Below are positions 1-12,522 of a DNA stretch of 64,000 nt, piece after piece. Position 1 is the stretch's first letter, and each line of letters opens with the position of its first letter. The notes under the pieces were generated by a model. It was not told the origin of the DNA. It searched no databases and was given only the letters and a program-made list of their open reading frames with translations. A program made the translations under genes and the position numbers. The stretch is from Agrypnia vestita (lineage: Eukaryota > Arthropoda > Insecta > Trichoptera > Phryganeidae): contig JADDOH010005024.1 in assembly GCA_016648135.1 (NCBI GenBank), positions 62,001 through 126,000 on the forward strand. Reading direction: 5' to 3'.

Positions 1-70
1 CTCGAACCATCGACCACTAGATAGATCATTAGGCGAGCGTCATGACCACTACACCAATTAGCTACTCATA
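1..70 (-). mobile_element. SINE head fragment at window edge
   Basis: Minus strand: gagtagctaattggtgtagt, ggtcatgacgctcgcctaat, ending ggttcgag (box B) at the edge. Similar to the variant head at 60090-60150. Its body would lie outside the window. Confidence 0.5.
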
Positions 71-339
71 TTGAACATATGTCTCTAGCATAGTCCATAG
101 TCTCTAGTATCAGCACATAAATGAAAGATTCTCAGATTTGAACATATGCAGAACATTCAATATATGATGAATTAATGAATTAATAAATAAGTTCAATTAA
201 TGAAAATTTGAAATCTATGTATCTATACTAACTAGTTGATGAGAAAATACTACAGATGTCTCTATCATAGTTCAATCAAATATACAGAAGGTTCCTAAAA
301 TTTAAACATATACAGAATATATAGAACTTCCAAAATTTT

Positions 340-500
340 TCATAATTTGTGGATGTTCTTGTGACGGAATTGGTGAATGTTGCATTGTGTAGAGTGATCA
401 CTTAAGCCAACTCATTCAGGTTGTAAGCCCTGGGTCACTGTATGAAAAGACTTCCACACACGTTCATAGCTTCGTCTCTGTGAGACTTCTATAATGTATC
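340..500. repeat. Dispersed repeat, relative at 10021-10205
   Basis: ggtgaa(t/c)gtt(g/a)cattgtgta then agtgatc(a/g)ctta and agcttcgtc occur in both, with the same flanking aacatata and ccaaaatttt. No reading frame is convincing in either copy. Confidence 0.5.
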
Positions 501-659
501 TTAATATTAACGGTGCCAACGTTTCAAATAACATAGTAATATCAACAAAACAACAATAATTCAATAATATTTGTCATTTTAGGTTATGTTTGATTGCTTT
601 TCTAGATAAAAAACATAGACATAGCAATCAGTTCTTTAATACGAGTACTTTGATACTCA

Positions 660-905
660 TCATCATCATCATCATCATTTTTGGCACTACAACCCTTGGT
701 GGGTCTTGGCCTCCTCAATAATTTTCCTCCACTCATCTCGGTCTAGTGCCAGCTCTCTCCAGTTCCGAAGCTCTAAGGCAGAGATATCTTTGAGGACGTT
801 GTCACTCCATATTAATTTTGGCCTTCCTAAGTTCCTTCGCCCTATTGGCCTTGAGTTCAGCAGGGACTTTGGTGCTTGATGCTCGGACATTCTCTCCACT
901 TTGAA
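660..905 (-). pseudogene. RTE-like non-LTR retrotransposon C-terminus with simple-repeat tail, copy 1
   Basis: Minus strand: ERMSEHQAPKSLLNSRPIGR, then NLGRPKLIWSDNVLKDI and NWRELALDRDEWRKII, ending HQGL and a stop. This is the conserved C-terminal tail after the reverse transcriptase of RTE/'endonuclease-reverse transcriptase' insect elements. Downstream on the same strand is a (TGA)n run (657-680), the element's own 3' tail. Heavily 5'-truncated. Confidence 0.75.
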
Positions 906-1439
906 TACTACATATATAAAACACTTTAAATAACCAATTCATAGTGAAGAAATCAATAATTTTTATAGCGGTAATAATAAATTAATTACAAAGTTCAATT
1001 AAGTGTAAATTTAAATAATCATGTTGCACCACAAAGTAACAACCATATCAATCAATCTATACGTTTGAAGAACCTAATTAGTATGTAGTTTTCATACATC
1101 TTACACTCTAATTAAATTTCTAGGTATATTATTAAATACCCGAATCACACACATGATGGTAACACTTGCATTTCCTCGATACTTCGCCGCTGGCTTCCTT
1201 GCTGATCGAAAGGTGTTCGACGCTGTCGCAACACATTAAGGGTTGTGCGGGAAGTCGTCACGATGCCACGTGATAGCGCCGAGTCGGAAGGCGTCGTCAC
1301 GTGACGTCTCCTACCGCGGCTCATTTTTCCAAATCGAGTCGCGACATTTTACAAACTTGATTCTTGCTTCGATGACAATATGCTTCGAGAAATTAATAAG
1401 TATTTGAAATGACGCTTTGATAGCCGAATACTAATTATT

Positions 1440-1600
1440 GACGAGTAAACGTCTGATTTTATCTGCCCGAGATTAAGCTACGTAGACCAGATTATCGGAG
1501 ATGTGCGATGTAGCACCTACCAAGAAATGAAGAGGCTGGCAGGTGACAGAGAGGAGTGGAGAAAGCGAGTGCTTGTTGCAGACCAATCCTAGGATCGCGA
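1440..1600 (+). pseudogene. Non-LTR retrotransposon C-terminal remnant
   Basis: The plus-strand frame reads YQEMKRLAGDREEWRKRVLV, then ADQS and a stop at about 1592. The pattern 'K.LA.DREEWR..V.AAD' is the usual last segment of several insect LINE polyproteins. Upstream residues are too degraded to place. Confidence 0.5.
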
Positions 1601-1656
1601 CCCAAAAAAAAACATCTGAGCGCCCTCCTAAAAATAACTCGCACTGATCAAAAAAA

Positions 1657-2093
1657 TGTGACCACCAGGAGTGAATGAAAAAGCTAGAAATTAATTAGCG
1701 ATTTATTAACCACTGATTTATTAATTATTACATGTACAAAGTCAATTAACACTATTAAACACATTCTTTAAATTAAAGCATTTCGTAATTTATCACTCGT
1801 AAATAGACACTTTATTATCGCTTTAACACTTTATTTAACATTCACCAGAACATTCGATCCAGTTTCGCACGTATAAGAACTTTGCTAGATTATTCGCCCG
1901 AGTTATCCTGGCCCTGTATTTATATCCGAGGGATGCGGGTTCTTTGTACTTTCTGGATTTTTCTAGTGTTCAGGAGACGATTCTCGTGGCTTCAAAATTC
2001 TTATAGATGTTTCCCAAATATTTCAGATGCCTCCCGAAAGCCGGAGAACACCGCAGAACACAACATTCTCGATTCTTCGATAGTGTTATGACA
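1657..2093 (-). mobile_element. LTR-like element, copy 3, minus strand
   Basis: Read on the minus strand it starts TGTCATAACACTATCGAAGA and ends with taaatcgctaattaatttct, then agctttttcattcactcctg, then GTGGTCACA. A minus-strand TATAAATA lies near 1917-1924. The flanks (AAAA and AAGA) are not a perfect duplication and the first 35 bp or so of the longer copies are absent. Confidence 0.6.
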
Positions 2094-2099
2094 AAGATA

Positions 2100-2985
2100 C
2101 AGGAGTACGTAATTCTTTTTAGCCTTGTTACAATATTGGAGATCATTTTATTCTATTCACCTGAGGAATAAATCAGTCGAGTTACATTGGTACCTGTCTC
2201 CAAAGGTACGCTGACATGAGGATTCGGCGTCACTTCTATGTTCTGGGATACTCCTATTTTTCATTAATTATAATTTATTATTTCTGTGTTTACTTTACCT
2301 TTATTTCTTTAGGGAAGTGTTCCTAGGTTGTGGAATGAAAGGGCCGTCGCGTTATGTTGATAATTATTTCTCCCTGATGGGAGCTAGCGAAAGTGTACAG
2401 TTAGAAAGCAGAACTAAACCGAATGACTCTCGATTGTCAGAGTGAGTGGAGTGAGTCCAGTGCGTAACCAGCATCCTCAACCATCGTCCGTAGTCAGTGT
2501 GTGTGGCCAGTGTCTATAGCCGATTATATAGACTGTGTGGTTAGAGTGTGACTATACCCACTGTGCGACTCCATATCGACGCCGAGGGAGTTCAGTTTAT
2601 GCACCCCGCTGGCTCTTTGTTTGTTCTTCTTCTCTTGAAATGTGGCGGTGCAATGTTCTTTGCACTGGAAGTACTTGGGTCAGCAAATCCAGACAATGCC
2701 AATAACTGATCTGCTGACACTAGGCAGACATTTCCCGCTTTCAATATTTTTGGATACTCATATTTTATGTGTATAATATTTTCTTACTTTATTTATGCTT
2801 TACTAATTTTCCATTTTTAGATTATTGAATATAGTGTAACAGAGATTAACTTTGCTACGATCATCTCATTCTATAACCATCTGTTTTTTCTTTTATATGA
2901 AGCCAATAGTGGTGCAAATAAGAGGGAAATATATTTTTTGCCCGAGTCATGAAAAACCACTCGGGGATTGATCTATAGTCATATA
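2100..2985. other. No gene recognised
   Basis: Contains a purine-biased stretch with repeated gagtgag/gtgtg words (2430-2560) resembling untranslated or LTR-internal sequence, and otherwise AT-rich DNA. Nothing assignable. Confidence 0.4.
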
Positions 2986-2989
2986 TTAA

Positions 2990-3536
2990 CCGGTCGGATG
3001 CCGGAGCGCAGATCTGCGCTCCCTAGACACGTATGCGAATTTCGCCTATTTTACCTGCGTTTATGGGTTTTTAAAGCTTATCATTGGTCGTATCTCAAGT
3101 TATTCAATGAATGAACGAGTTCTATTTATCAAGTAACCTCACTTGCCGCGCAAACCAGACAAAAATCATTCCAAATGTCATCTTCGAACCGCGCATTAAT
3201 TGTGTTATTTATCTGTTAAAAAAGTGTTTTTTTTTAAATAAGAGAGTGTTAAAATTAAGTATTTTTATATTCTTTGATATATTTGGAACGAAAATATTGA
3301 ATACAATATCTTTAGTATTATTGCTTCCATGGTTTTATTCGATAAACATGTGCGTACATTTCTGACAGTAAATTTCGTTACTTATTTTCATAATTAATGA
3401 TTAAGTCATTATTGAAGTCTGTATATTGAGGAACTAGAAACTGCAACTTCTTAGCGATTATTGTAGATTATTACATGAATATAACCATCACAAAAAAGGG
3501 TACATTCCGCGTTACGTACGGCCGGCATACGACCGG
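2990..3536. mobile_element. TTAA-flanked MITE (piggyBac-like target site)
   Basis: TTAA occurs at both borders (2986-2989 and 3537-3540). Just inside are inverted repeats CCGGTCGGATGCCGG (left) and CCGGCATACGACCGG (right), differing at one base. Right after the left end is a perfect 20-bp palindrome around AGATCT (3003-3022). There is no transposase. Exact TTAA duplication is the signature of piggyBac transposases, so a piggyBac-mobilised MITE is the likely reading. Confidence 0.75.
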
Positions 3537-4002
3537 TTAAACACAGGCAATGCGCATTTATAAAAGATTTGACGACAATTTTTTTATAGTAACAACTTTT
3601 TGTGTACTTGCTTTTGTCTCAAAATTTTCAATGTAAAATATAAGATAAATTAATAAATAATAACAGAAGTAAGAATTGTAATAAAAAATATATTTTCGAG
3701 TTTGACTGTGAACATTTTTCGTATGTTTTGAATGCTTTTCGTACCATTCCATGATTTTCAGTATTTGGTACTTTCTCATTGATGACATAAGAATATAAAT
3801 GTTAGGACATTTTCACTAATAATTTAGGCATAAATCTACGTGTAAAGTAATGTAGATCAACTCTGTTATACTTGTATTACTATTACTATTCATACCTAGA
3901 CCTAATCTTGTCTCGATTGAATAAAGTTAATTAATCAGTTTAATTGTCGTTTATATATATATATATATATATATATACGTTTTAAACATAAATTCTAAAA
4001 AA

Positions 4003-4410
4003 AACTCATATGTCTTTGAGGACGTTGTCACTCCATCTTAATGTTGGCCTTTCTAAGCTCCTTCGCCCTATTGGCCTTGAGTTCAGCAGGGACTTTAGTG
4101 CTTGATGCTCGGACATTCTCTCCACATGACCTAGCCACTGAAGTCTTCCCATTTTTATAAATTTTGTGACGTTTGGCTTCTTAAATAGAGTATAGAGCTC
4201 ATTGTTGTAACATCTGCGCCAAAGTCCATTTTCTAGAACCGGTCCGAAGATACGCCTCAAAATTTTCCTTTCAAAAACGTCCAGTGCTCGCTCATTCCTC
4301 TTAGTTAGTACCCACGTCTCAGCTGCGTACGTGAGCACTGGCCTAATAAGCGTTTTGTACACTAATATCTTGGTGTGTCTGGACAGCAGTCTGGATTTTA
4401 TCTGCTTTTG
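4003..4410 (-). pseudogene. RTE-like retrotransposon fragment, copy 2
   Basis: 118-residue minus-strand frame: YKTLIRPVLTYAAETWVLTK, ERKILRRIFGPVLENGLWRR, GRLQWLGHVERMSEHQ, ending SDNVLKDI. The RT thumb and C-terminal tail are present; catalytic YxDD is not. Same family as 660-905 and 33915-34320. An upstream shift near 4370 breaks the frame. Confidence 0.82.
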
Positions 4411-5079
4411 TAAAATAATATAATAATAATATAATATAATATAATTCGCCTGTAATATAATATAATGTTATATGTAACGTAAGTAGATATAACAACTGAA
4501 AACACTCGTTCTTAAATTTGCGATGCTCATATCTCTCTGTGTCAATAATTATTGCCAATTTTATATTGTTTGCTTGTTCGCCACTTGCGCTGTACACACG
4601 ATACATTAAATACATGCATGTTGTTAGAACAGGCAGAAAGAAACTTGCAATTGGGATATTGGGTTGAGTTTGGAATAAGTAATATAAGTTTTTTATGTAT
4701 TTGTACCTAGTGTTCTGTTAGCGTATCATTAATTATAAATTAAAAAATAAACTAAGCAACTCGGTATTGAATAACAGTGCCATACAAATATTTGTATGCA
4801 AGTTAACGAGGTAGTTTCGATGTCGCTGTAACGAGACCTGGTTACGACTTCCGTTAAAGGTTATCAATACGCGAAGGAGTACTAATGTGGTTTCAGCTTC
4901 TCAAGCTCGACATCAGGCGTTCCCCGAGAAATGTGACGAATTTTGAATTTCAAACTCGAAATAAGATCACGCGACGTAATTGGTTATCGTTTTGCATTCT
5001 TTATATGTATTTATTTTATATGCAAATATACAATTCGTTGTTTATTTGCATAAAACATAAAAACATGTTGTATATCTTT

Positions 5080-5380
5080 AAAGTGTTTCCAGTACCAAAC
5101 GTAGATGATATTTTCAAGCAAGTTTCCATATTAAAAATATGTAAAGAATAAAACCTTACAGAAAACCAGGAATATTTCAAACTTATGAGAAATGGAAACC
5201 AATTCATAATGCCTAAATGTAAAACAACCCAAGTGCAGCATCACTATAATTATAAAGCCATTAATTACTATAATAACTTACCTATCGAGATACGATGCAT
5301 CGGTAACCTCTCAGAGCAAATCAAAAAAATTTAAATTTTCTTAAAATCAAACTTAAATTCATAAAACATTTAAACTTATA
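5080..5380 (+). pseudogene. Non-LTR retrotransposon C-terminal remnant
   Basis: Plus-strand reading across two stops: LYIFKVFPVPNVDDIFKQVS, then FKLMRNGNQFIMPKCKT and NYKAINYYNNLPIEIRC. The 'RN...F..P..KT....H..Y.AI..YN.LP' order is typical of the RT C-terminal region of Jockey/CR1-like LINEs. Confidence 0.5.
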
Positions 5381-5769
5381 GTTTTTTTCGTAATAACTCC
5401 TATACTTTCATTATCAATTTACCTTTTTACAGTATTAATAAATAACTTGTATACACTATGTACCTATGTATTATAACAAGGAATAAGAACTGTGGCTCCC
5501 TCATCAGACTCAAGAGCTTCTCTTCACTGATGAAGTCTATGTGACTACTAAGTGTTTAAAAAAAAAGTTTAATCTGATATGTTATATATAAGAACTATAT
5601 TTGTACCATAAATTAAATTAATTTAAAAAAATATTTGCATACGATATATAATTTATAAAAAAATGTATATAACAATGTTATACAAAATTAAACAAATTCT
5701 TTGTCACTCTAAAATAAATCACTATATCAATTATTATTTTTTAATTAAATGAGGACGCACAAAATTAAA

Positions 5770-5965
5770 TATTGTTGGTCTCGTGGTTAGGACTCTCGCC
5801 TCGTGATCCAAAGACCGCGGGTTCGAATCTCACTCCAGACCAGCAAGTTAGTCCTATTTTCATAGCAAAAGCGTTTAGCTTAGTTTGAAAATAGTAAGAA
5901 TATTGATGTGACACGTATTCCGTGTTCGCATCTCTATTTAAAATAAAAATTCAAATATTGGTTGG
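5770..5965 (+). mobile_element. tRNA-derived SINE, family A, copy 1
   Basis: The head GGTCTCGTGGTTAGGACTCT...CGGGTTCGAATCTC carries a tRNA-like box A region and a box B (GGTTCGAATCT), i.e. a polymerase III promoter. The body continues cctattttcatagcaaaagc, gtttagcttagtttgaaaat, ttccgtgttcgcatctctat. Four further copies share head and body. Confidence 0.8.
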
Positions 5966-6257
5966 AGCTAGGCCTCATTGGTGGCTGGGGTATGGAGTGG
6001 AAATTGTCAGGGAAACATTGAAATATATTAAATATTATATTAAATAATGAGTCGTTTGTTAGATTCAGTTGGTTAATAATTATATTTAATTTAATTAATT
6101 TCCAACTTTTCTTAAACCTCGAACTTAAGACCTATATTATTTACATGCGAAATTTCAATGCTGGTTACTTTTTAAATGCTTGGTCTGTTTCTAAAACATG
6201 GTTTGAGAATTATGATAAATTATTATTATCATGACATCTTGGTTATTTTATTTTATA

Positions 6258-7544
6258 TTAGGTCCTTACATATGAAATTGGCGTTTAGTATGGGAGAAAC
6301 ATAAAGCCGATTTTCTTTTTATTATAATATATTTATTTTATCAAAGTATGTACCATTGCTATCTATGCACTTTTGCCATCTCATAGGTAGTTCATCGATC
6401 CCTTTACTAAAAAAACCATTCGGACGGGAATCAATAAAATCTTTGAAGGCGGTTTGGACTGCCCCATCTGAGTTGAATTTTTTCCTTTGCAAAAAGTTAT
6501 CAAAATTTCGAAAAAAATGGTAATCTGTTGGGGCAAGGTCCGGAGAGTACGGTGGATGTCTTAGACATTCCAATTGAAGCTCCTCTAATTTGGTAGCCGT
6601 CTGTTGTGCAGTGTGTGGTCTAGCGTTATTATGAAGCAGCAGTGGCCTAGAGCGATTAACCAGCCTCGGTTGTTTAGCAGCTAGCTTTTCCATCATGGTT
6701 TGCAGTTGCTGACAATAGACATCTGCCGTAATCGTCTGGCCAGATTTAAGAAAGCTGTAGTGAACGACACCAGCACTAGTCCACCAAACGCTCACAAGTA
6801 ACTTTTTTGGAGTCAATTTTCGCTTGGGGCATGGTTTGGCTGGTTCGGCAGGGTTCAGCCATTGCGATGAGCGCTTCCGATTATCGTACAGGATCCACTT
6901 TTCATCACAGGTAATGATTCGATTTAAAATCCCTTCATTATTGTGCCGGTTGGTAATGCAACGCAGCAGTCAACGCGCGTTTGTTGATTTGCTTCACTCA
7001 ATTCGTGAGGTACCCACCTTTCAAGCTTTTTCACCTTACCAATTTGCTTCAAGTGGATTAAAACAGTTTTATCACTAACACCGCAGCCTGCAGTAACTTG
7101 GATGTGTGGTTTGCGATGGATCCGCTTCCACAATAGCCTTCAATTCTTCATTATCAACTTTGGTCTCCGGCCGTCCACGGGGCTTGTTCTGCAGGTCGAA
7201 ATTTCCAGAACGAAAACGTTGGAACCAAAAACGCACTGTGTTTTCTTTTGCGGTACCGTCGCCATACACATCATTAATCCTTCGAGCCGTTTCTGCAGTA
7301 CTGGTGCCACGGTGGAACTCGTACTCGTAAATAACGCGATATTTCAAGTTTTTCATTTTGTAAACTGAGTGACGCAAAGAAAAAAACAATTGAGGAAAAA
7401 ACAAATGAATTATAATTTTCAAAACACAAATACATGAGTAGATAGCTGTATAAATTTGGATTTGGAATTCCTAACCAAAGAGAAGATATTTGAGATCAAA
7501 TTTGCCAGTACAGCGAAACGCCAATTTCATATGTAAGGACCTAA
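6258..7544 (-). mobile_element. mariner element, both ends present, transposase decayed
   Basis: A 1287-bp element flanked by TA. The 29-bp terminal inverted repeats read TTAGGTCCTTACATATGAAA... at 6258-6286 and as the exact reverse complement at 7516-7544. Length and target site are typical of mariner. The transposase lies on the minus strand and is broken, so the element could move only if supplied in trans. Confidence 0.93.
6322..7356 (-). pseudogene. mariner transposase pseudogene
   Basis: Minus-strand DD34D-type transposase starting MKNLKYRVIYEYEFHRG near 7356. The N-terminal helix-turn-helix region (WFQRFRSGNFDLQNKPRGRP) is followed by a frame change near 7110 and another between about 6990 and 6930. 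CDEKWILYDN, with the first catalytic Asp, is readable near 6890. The second catalytic block reads HNNARPHTA, where active relatives have HDNARPHTA, so the Asp is replaced by Asn. The third Asp is kept in YSPDLAPTDYHFF. Two shifts plus a catalytic substitution make it inactive. Confidence 0.92.
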
Positions 7545-9060
7545 TATTAAAATTACGTGACATTTTATGTAGGTATACAAAATGGTGATTTGTCATTGTG
7601 ATTGCCTTTATATATATTAGAATTACTTAAAGGATAGACTTTATTTTTCAGTTATTTTCACAATATACTTATCCGATGTTGTTGCTTCTTGCCTTTAGAG
7701 TCCGATAGGCCAATGATTAATAAAATGTTGGACAAATTCCGGTCTATTCAGGAAAAACCAAAAATCTGGTTTCTTATGTTTATATCTATGCGCGGGGGTT
7801 GGGAACATGTGTGCGAATAAATATTTTTAAGTGTTGCAGTCGCACACCCGCACATCTTAAAGGGAACGCTGACTACAATGCAGTTAGTAACATTGTCAAA
7901 GCAATAGCACTGATGCATTTGTAGCATTAGATTGGGTGGTCTAGCCGCTTATAGAGTACCTACTTAGAGTATCGTAGACTCTAAGGAAAAAGGGAAAAAA
8001 GAAATAACCATTTTGAAAGCAGGGCGTGTTGGAAATCGAATGCACGGATTATTCTTCGCCATTCTATTCACAGGATGAAAATGCAAGCATTTTCTCTTTA
8101 GGCTGGTATTTAAAAGTTAATTTTTTTAAGACTAATTAACAGAACACTAAGTACCTACCGAATAGATAAAAAAAAGTTACATTTTTTTTTTTAAACTAAA
8201 TCAAATACCCCATTATCAAGCATTTGCCTCCTACTCTAGCAACGTGTATAGGTATATGTTTAATGTATCGATGTAATGCCATCATGTACGAATTGGCACA
8301 TATCGTTCAAGCGATTAGGCATGTACAATGCATGTGGCGAATAAGAAAACAAAATAAAATTGGTAACAGTAATTGACAATAAGAGAAATTCTTTATTTAA
8401 TTTGCATTCTTAATAATGTAATAGACATTATGATCATTAAATGACTAGAAAACAAAGACAATCTGTGCTATTCTGAAAATAACAATATTAGGATGTCAGA
8501 TTATTATCCTAATACTTAATAGCCGAAAATAAAAAAAATATAATAAACGAGATGTAGGTATCCGTCAGTGGTGTGGTCAGAGAGAGAAAGAAGTACACGA
8601 CGGTTATCCGTCGAACATTAAACATAAATAGAGTCCAACAATATTTATCTTTTCTATGGTCCAACTCGACAATGACAATTACGCCATAATTTTACATCAG
8701 GACGCTATGGGAGAAGAAATTAATAAGTGCATATGAAATAATCTTTTTTCTATAAGCTTTAAATACAGCATTGGTACTTATTTCATGTGATTTTAGTCGA
8801 AATGTGAGAATGGTGAGGTTACGTTTGCGGCGGAGGGTAGCTGTCAGACCAGACCGGAGAAATCGGACATCGCAAATAAAGGTTTTTACTTTGAGAGGGA
8901 TTAATGAAAATATACAAATCTTCTTATTTATGTACGACAAACACCGAATACTGATGTATACCTATGTCTCGTATATATATATTTTTTATTTTCGTCTATT
9001 AAGTGTCGACATCCAAATATTGCTATTTTCAGAAGAGCACAGTATGTTATCTCTACGTGA
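7545..9060. other. AT-rich intergenic DNA, no gene recognised
   Basis: Short poly-A/T runs and a GC-richer patch near 8810-8870 with no domain. The 127-residue frame crossing 8771-9154 has no recognisable feature. Confidence 0.4.
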
Positions 9061-9314
9061 GATTGTGCATTCACCAACTCTTCTCTTCTCCTCTCAATAT
9101 TCCCATTACAATCATCCTCACACCAGTTACTCCGACTACTGTGTCAGTACCTAGTTGATTATATTTTTGTATTTCCACACAATCCACAAATGTATGTAAA
9201 AAAAATCATGTATATTTGAATAAAGTCAGTTTATACTTTACCTGTCGAAGTGAGATTCTCATATAGTGAGCAAAATATAAATAATATAACTAAACTCAAG
9301 TCGAGATAATAATA

Positions 9315-9791
9315 TGAGGGGTGTAAAAGTAAAGGCAGCGATATTCAAAAATTAAGAAAAATGTTTTTAATGCAGTCACAGAGGAATTCGAGATTTTATA
9401 CGAAATATAGCTCTATCCTTTCCAAAATCATGTTTTCAAGTCAGTACTTATTAAAACCAAAGACAGCGATATCCATTTCAACCAATTAAACCTCAAGGAT
9501 GTGCCACGTGACAAAATGGTTCATACTAATGCGAGAGTTGGTGTCGATACTAGACTGAAACATCATAGCAACATCCAATTATGTAAATAGCAAAGGCAGC
9601 AAGTTAAATATTTATTTATACACTACATAAAAAGAAAACTGAGATGGAAATTGTTTTAAAATACATATTTTATAATGATATATAGGTTTCATAGATTCCG
9701 GAAAAATTTTCTTGAGCAGTGAGGGTTTTTTTTGTATTTATCTTAGAGACATCTCGGTGAGATATTGCTGTCTTTGCTTTTATACCCCTCA
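9315..9791. mobile_element. MITE with TATAAAAG-containing ends, copy 1
   Basis: Starts TGAGGGGTGTAAAAGTAAAG and ends, reversed, TGAGGGGTATAAAAGCAAAG: about 30-bp terminal inverted repeats followed by GGCAGC(A/G)ATATC. No coding capacity. Three related copies lie at 12489, 27705 and 35830. No clear target duplication could be separated from the repeat ends. Confidence 0.72.
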
Positions 9792-10619
9792 AGTTCATGT
9801 TTTCCATTCAGTTAATGATCATCATGAATAATTTCTACAATTTTAATGTTAAATTCATCAAAAGTATGATAGGCCTATTCAAGTGTATTTGTTAATAATT
9901 CGGAAGAATATATAAATGTAAAAAAATCAAAATATAGATATCTAATTGGGTGTCAAGGCGCAATCTATACTGGTTTATGAGAATGACAAATTTTCAACCA
10001 TAGTAAAAATATAACACGGTGTGCATATTAAAACATATATACAACATCCAAAAATTTTACAGATGTGGTTGTCTATCGCGGGTGGATCGGTGAACGTTAC
10101 ATTGTGTAAAGTGATCGCTTACTCCAGCCATACGGCGTCCATACCTACTTTTTCACATGTAAAAGTAGCTTCGTCACTATGGAACATCTATAATATATAT
10201 TTTGATTTATGACATTTTTCGATCAAATATTTTTTTACCATTTGGTAAAATATGGCTTGTGGCTTGAGTGGCTCGAGCACTTTGAGCAGCCCTGTAATGC
10301 TCAATCTCCCCATAATTAACCGGGAAACTTCCAGCGCTGTCAGAGCTGATAAACAATTCTCTGGGTCGACTGACCGCCGAACAGCTCCGACATGGGCTGT
10401 GCGCAGCCATTATCTATGTATGTACGTTTCTCTTTACTAGGGATACAGGAATCATTCGAGAATTGATATTAAGGTTAATTTTCATCTGTTGAGAGATCGG
10501 ATGATGCGTCTTCACCTTTTAATTGATTTCTTTCCTTTGTTTTCTTTATTTTATATTATTACCTTTATTTCGGTGTTTTGATTGCTTTTATTTGGTTTTA
10601 TAATTATTATTGTTATATC

Positions 10620-10945
10620 TATACTGATCCATCTGACCCAAATTTGTCATATTTATTCTTTAGGTTCCGGCGGGTAACATAGGCAACGTTACCCCCTCCC
10701 TTTCCCCCTAATATACTTTCCATGCTAATTAATGTGTACCGTTCGACCGATCTTACTCAAAATTTTCATACTTATTTTTTAAGAGCTGGGGATAATATAA
10801 ATGACATTTTCCTCCTTCCTCTTTACCTCTCCCCCTCCCCGTGATATATTTTCCATGCAAATCTGTACCGTTTGATCGATCTTACTCAAAATTTGCATAC
10901 TTATTCTTTAGGACCCGGTGGGTAACATAGGTGACATTTCATTCC
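10620..10945. repeat. Degenerate minisatellite unit, about three copies; relatives elsewhere
   Basis: The block 'TCTTACTCAAAATTT(G/T)CATACTTATT', then a pyrimidine-rich run, then TTTCCATGCAAATCTGTACC repeats at about 10625, 10735 and 10865. The same block occurs at 25660-25830, 47585-47735 and 48690-48720 (gacccaaattttg, acttattcttt). Confidence 0.65.
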
Positions 10946-11832
10946 AGCCTAAATTAAATATAAACATTGTTTTTATTAGAGACTGTAAAACAATGAACCT
11001 TTTTGATGAACATGATTTTTATATGTACTGTTAGTTTGCAATGAAAAAATAAAATATAATAAAAATTACTATGATGTTGCTCAACCATAAGGAGAAAGAT
11101 TCCCTTTAATGTACACTCAATTGTTCCCTTCACCTACTATCCAACATCATCACATCCCATGTATTCCTTTTTCACCCATTCTCGGCATTCAGTATCCTAC
11201 ATAAACTAGACTTTATCTTATTTTGTATCTGGCTTAGGGCTTTAAAAAGAAAGAATCATTTTATCTTTGTATCGCGCTGACGAGGGGTACAATGGAAAAC
11301 TTTTCCAGTGGTGTAATTAGTTAACTTTCAATTGGGGGTTTCTCTTCTCGATCAAGGATGCCAGAGCCTTAATCATCGTCCATTAATAAAAAGAGCACTG
11401 AACAAAAAAAATACCTGCCGATTTGAGGAAATCTCATATAAAGTTCGTTAATAGTGGAGTAGAGCGTCTGAATTTCTTACTGAGAACAAGAATTCGTATC
11501 CCAGGCTTGAATTTTATATGTAAAATTCTAATTTTACTTTGGAAATTAAGTCAAAATACAAACCGCTTTATTCCGAAAATACGTCGAGCATTCAATCTAT
11601 AGAAAAGAATTCTTATAAGTCATTAAAAAATTAAGTCGTTTGAAAATGCTGTTATGAAAATTGCATGCTTCAGACGCCAATATTGTTGTTTATTTTCTAT
11701 ATAATAATATTTTTTAGTTAATATAATTGTGATAAAATTTATAATGTGATATTATAATGGCGTGCGACCAGTGCTATGAAGTAAGTCCAATAAATATATC
11801 ATCAGCTATATACATTTTTTAATTGCTTGACA

Positions 11833-12058
11833 TCAATCTAAATATAATAATTTCGTTGTCTGTCTGTCAGTCTGTAGCTTGCTTAAATTACAACAACTCT
11901 GATGAGGCTTGGGCATCCGACTGTGATACGATCTAGACATTTAAATACTATTATTTTATTATACTTAGTATTAAGTTTAAGCGAATTATGTCAATTTAAA
12001 AAAAACAGATAGTTTTCTATTCAAGAATTATTATGTCCCGTGATTTTTCACGGGCTAG
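11833..12058 (+). mobile_element. Short non-autonomous Helitron, both ends visible
   Basis: Starts TCAATCTAAATATAATAATT after an A. Ends with a perfect 7-bp hairpin (CCCGTGA-TTTT-TCACGGG, 12037-12054), CTAG, then a T. A 5'-TC, 3' hairpin, CTRR end and A|T insertion site are the defining Helitron features. Only 226 bp, no coding. Confidence 0.83.
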
Positions 12059-12522
12059 TTATAATTCTAAAACCTTAATAATATAGAAAATTCAAGTATG
12101 ACATAAAACAACACATTGTGCGCGGCGTACGCATTCGAAAAAAGTGTAAAATATACTTTGAAACTATCTATCGTGAATCCGTCACATAAATTTGTTTATA
12201 AACAGATATCGCTCACTCATATATTTACATGTACTTGTAGGTACATAACGCAAATGTGAGGGAGAATGTGAAAAAAGCCATCTGTTTTTTAATTTTTTTC
12301 CTAACAAACAGACCGTCAACAGGTCATTATTGACCCTAATAGATGGTCCTAGAGTGACGTGAGAGTACAAAGTATAAATATATTTTTAATTATACCATAT
12401 ACTTTATATTGTAAATTAAAAAAAAATAAAGCCTTAGTGATAAAATAGAATTGTAAGTAACATTTAAATTGACTTGTAACATATACATGTTGGGTATAAA
12501 AGTAAAGGCAGCAATTCTATAC

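Noticed and set aside
5777..5845. tRNA gene
   Set aside because: Box A/B-like sequence is attached to a body found in several other copies, so it is a SINE head; no intact cloverleaf could be confirmed. The same applies to 18366 and 24222.
10060..10205. Minus-strand SDEATF-containing frame resembling a DDE transposase block
   Set aside because: A six-residue match in a frame with stops; the related copy at 340-500 does not preserve it.
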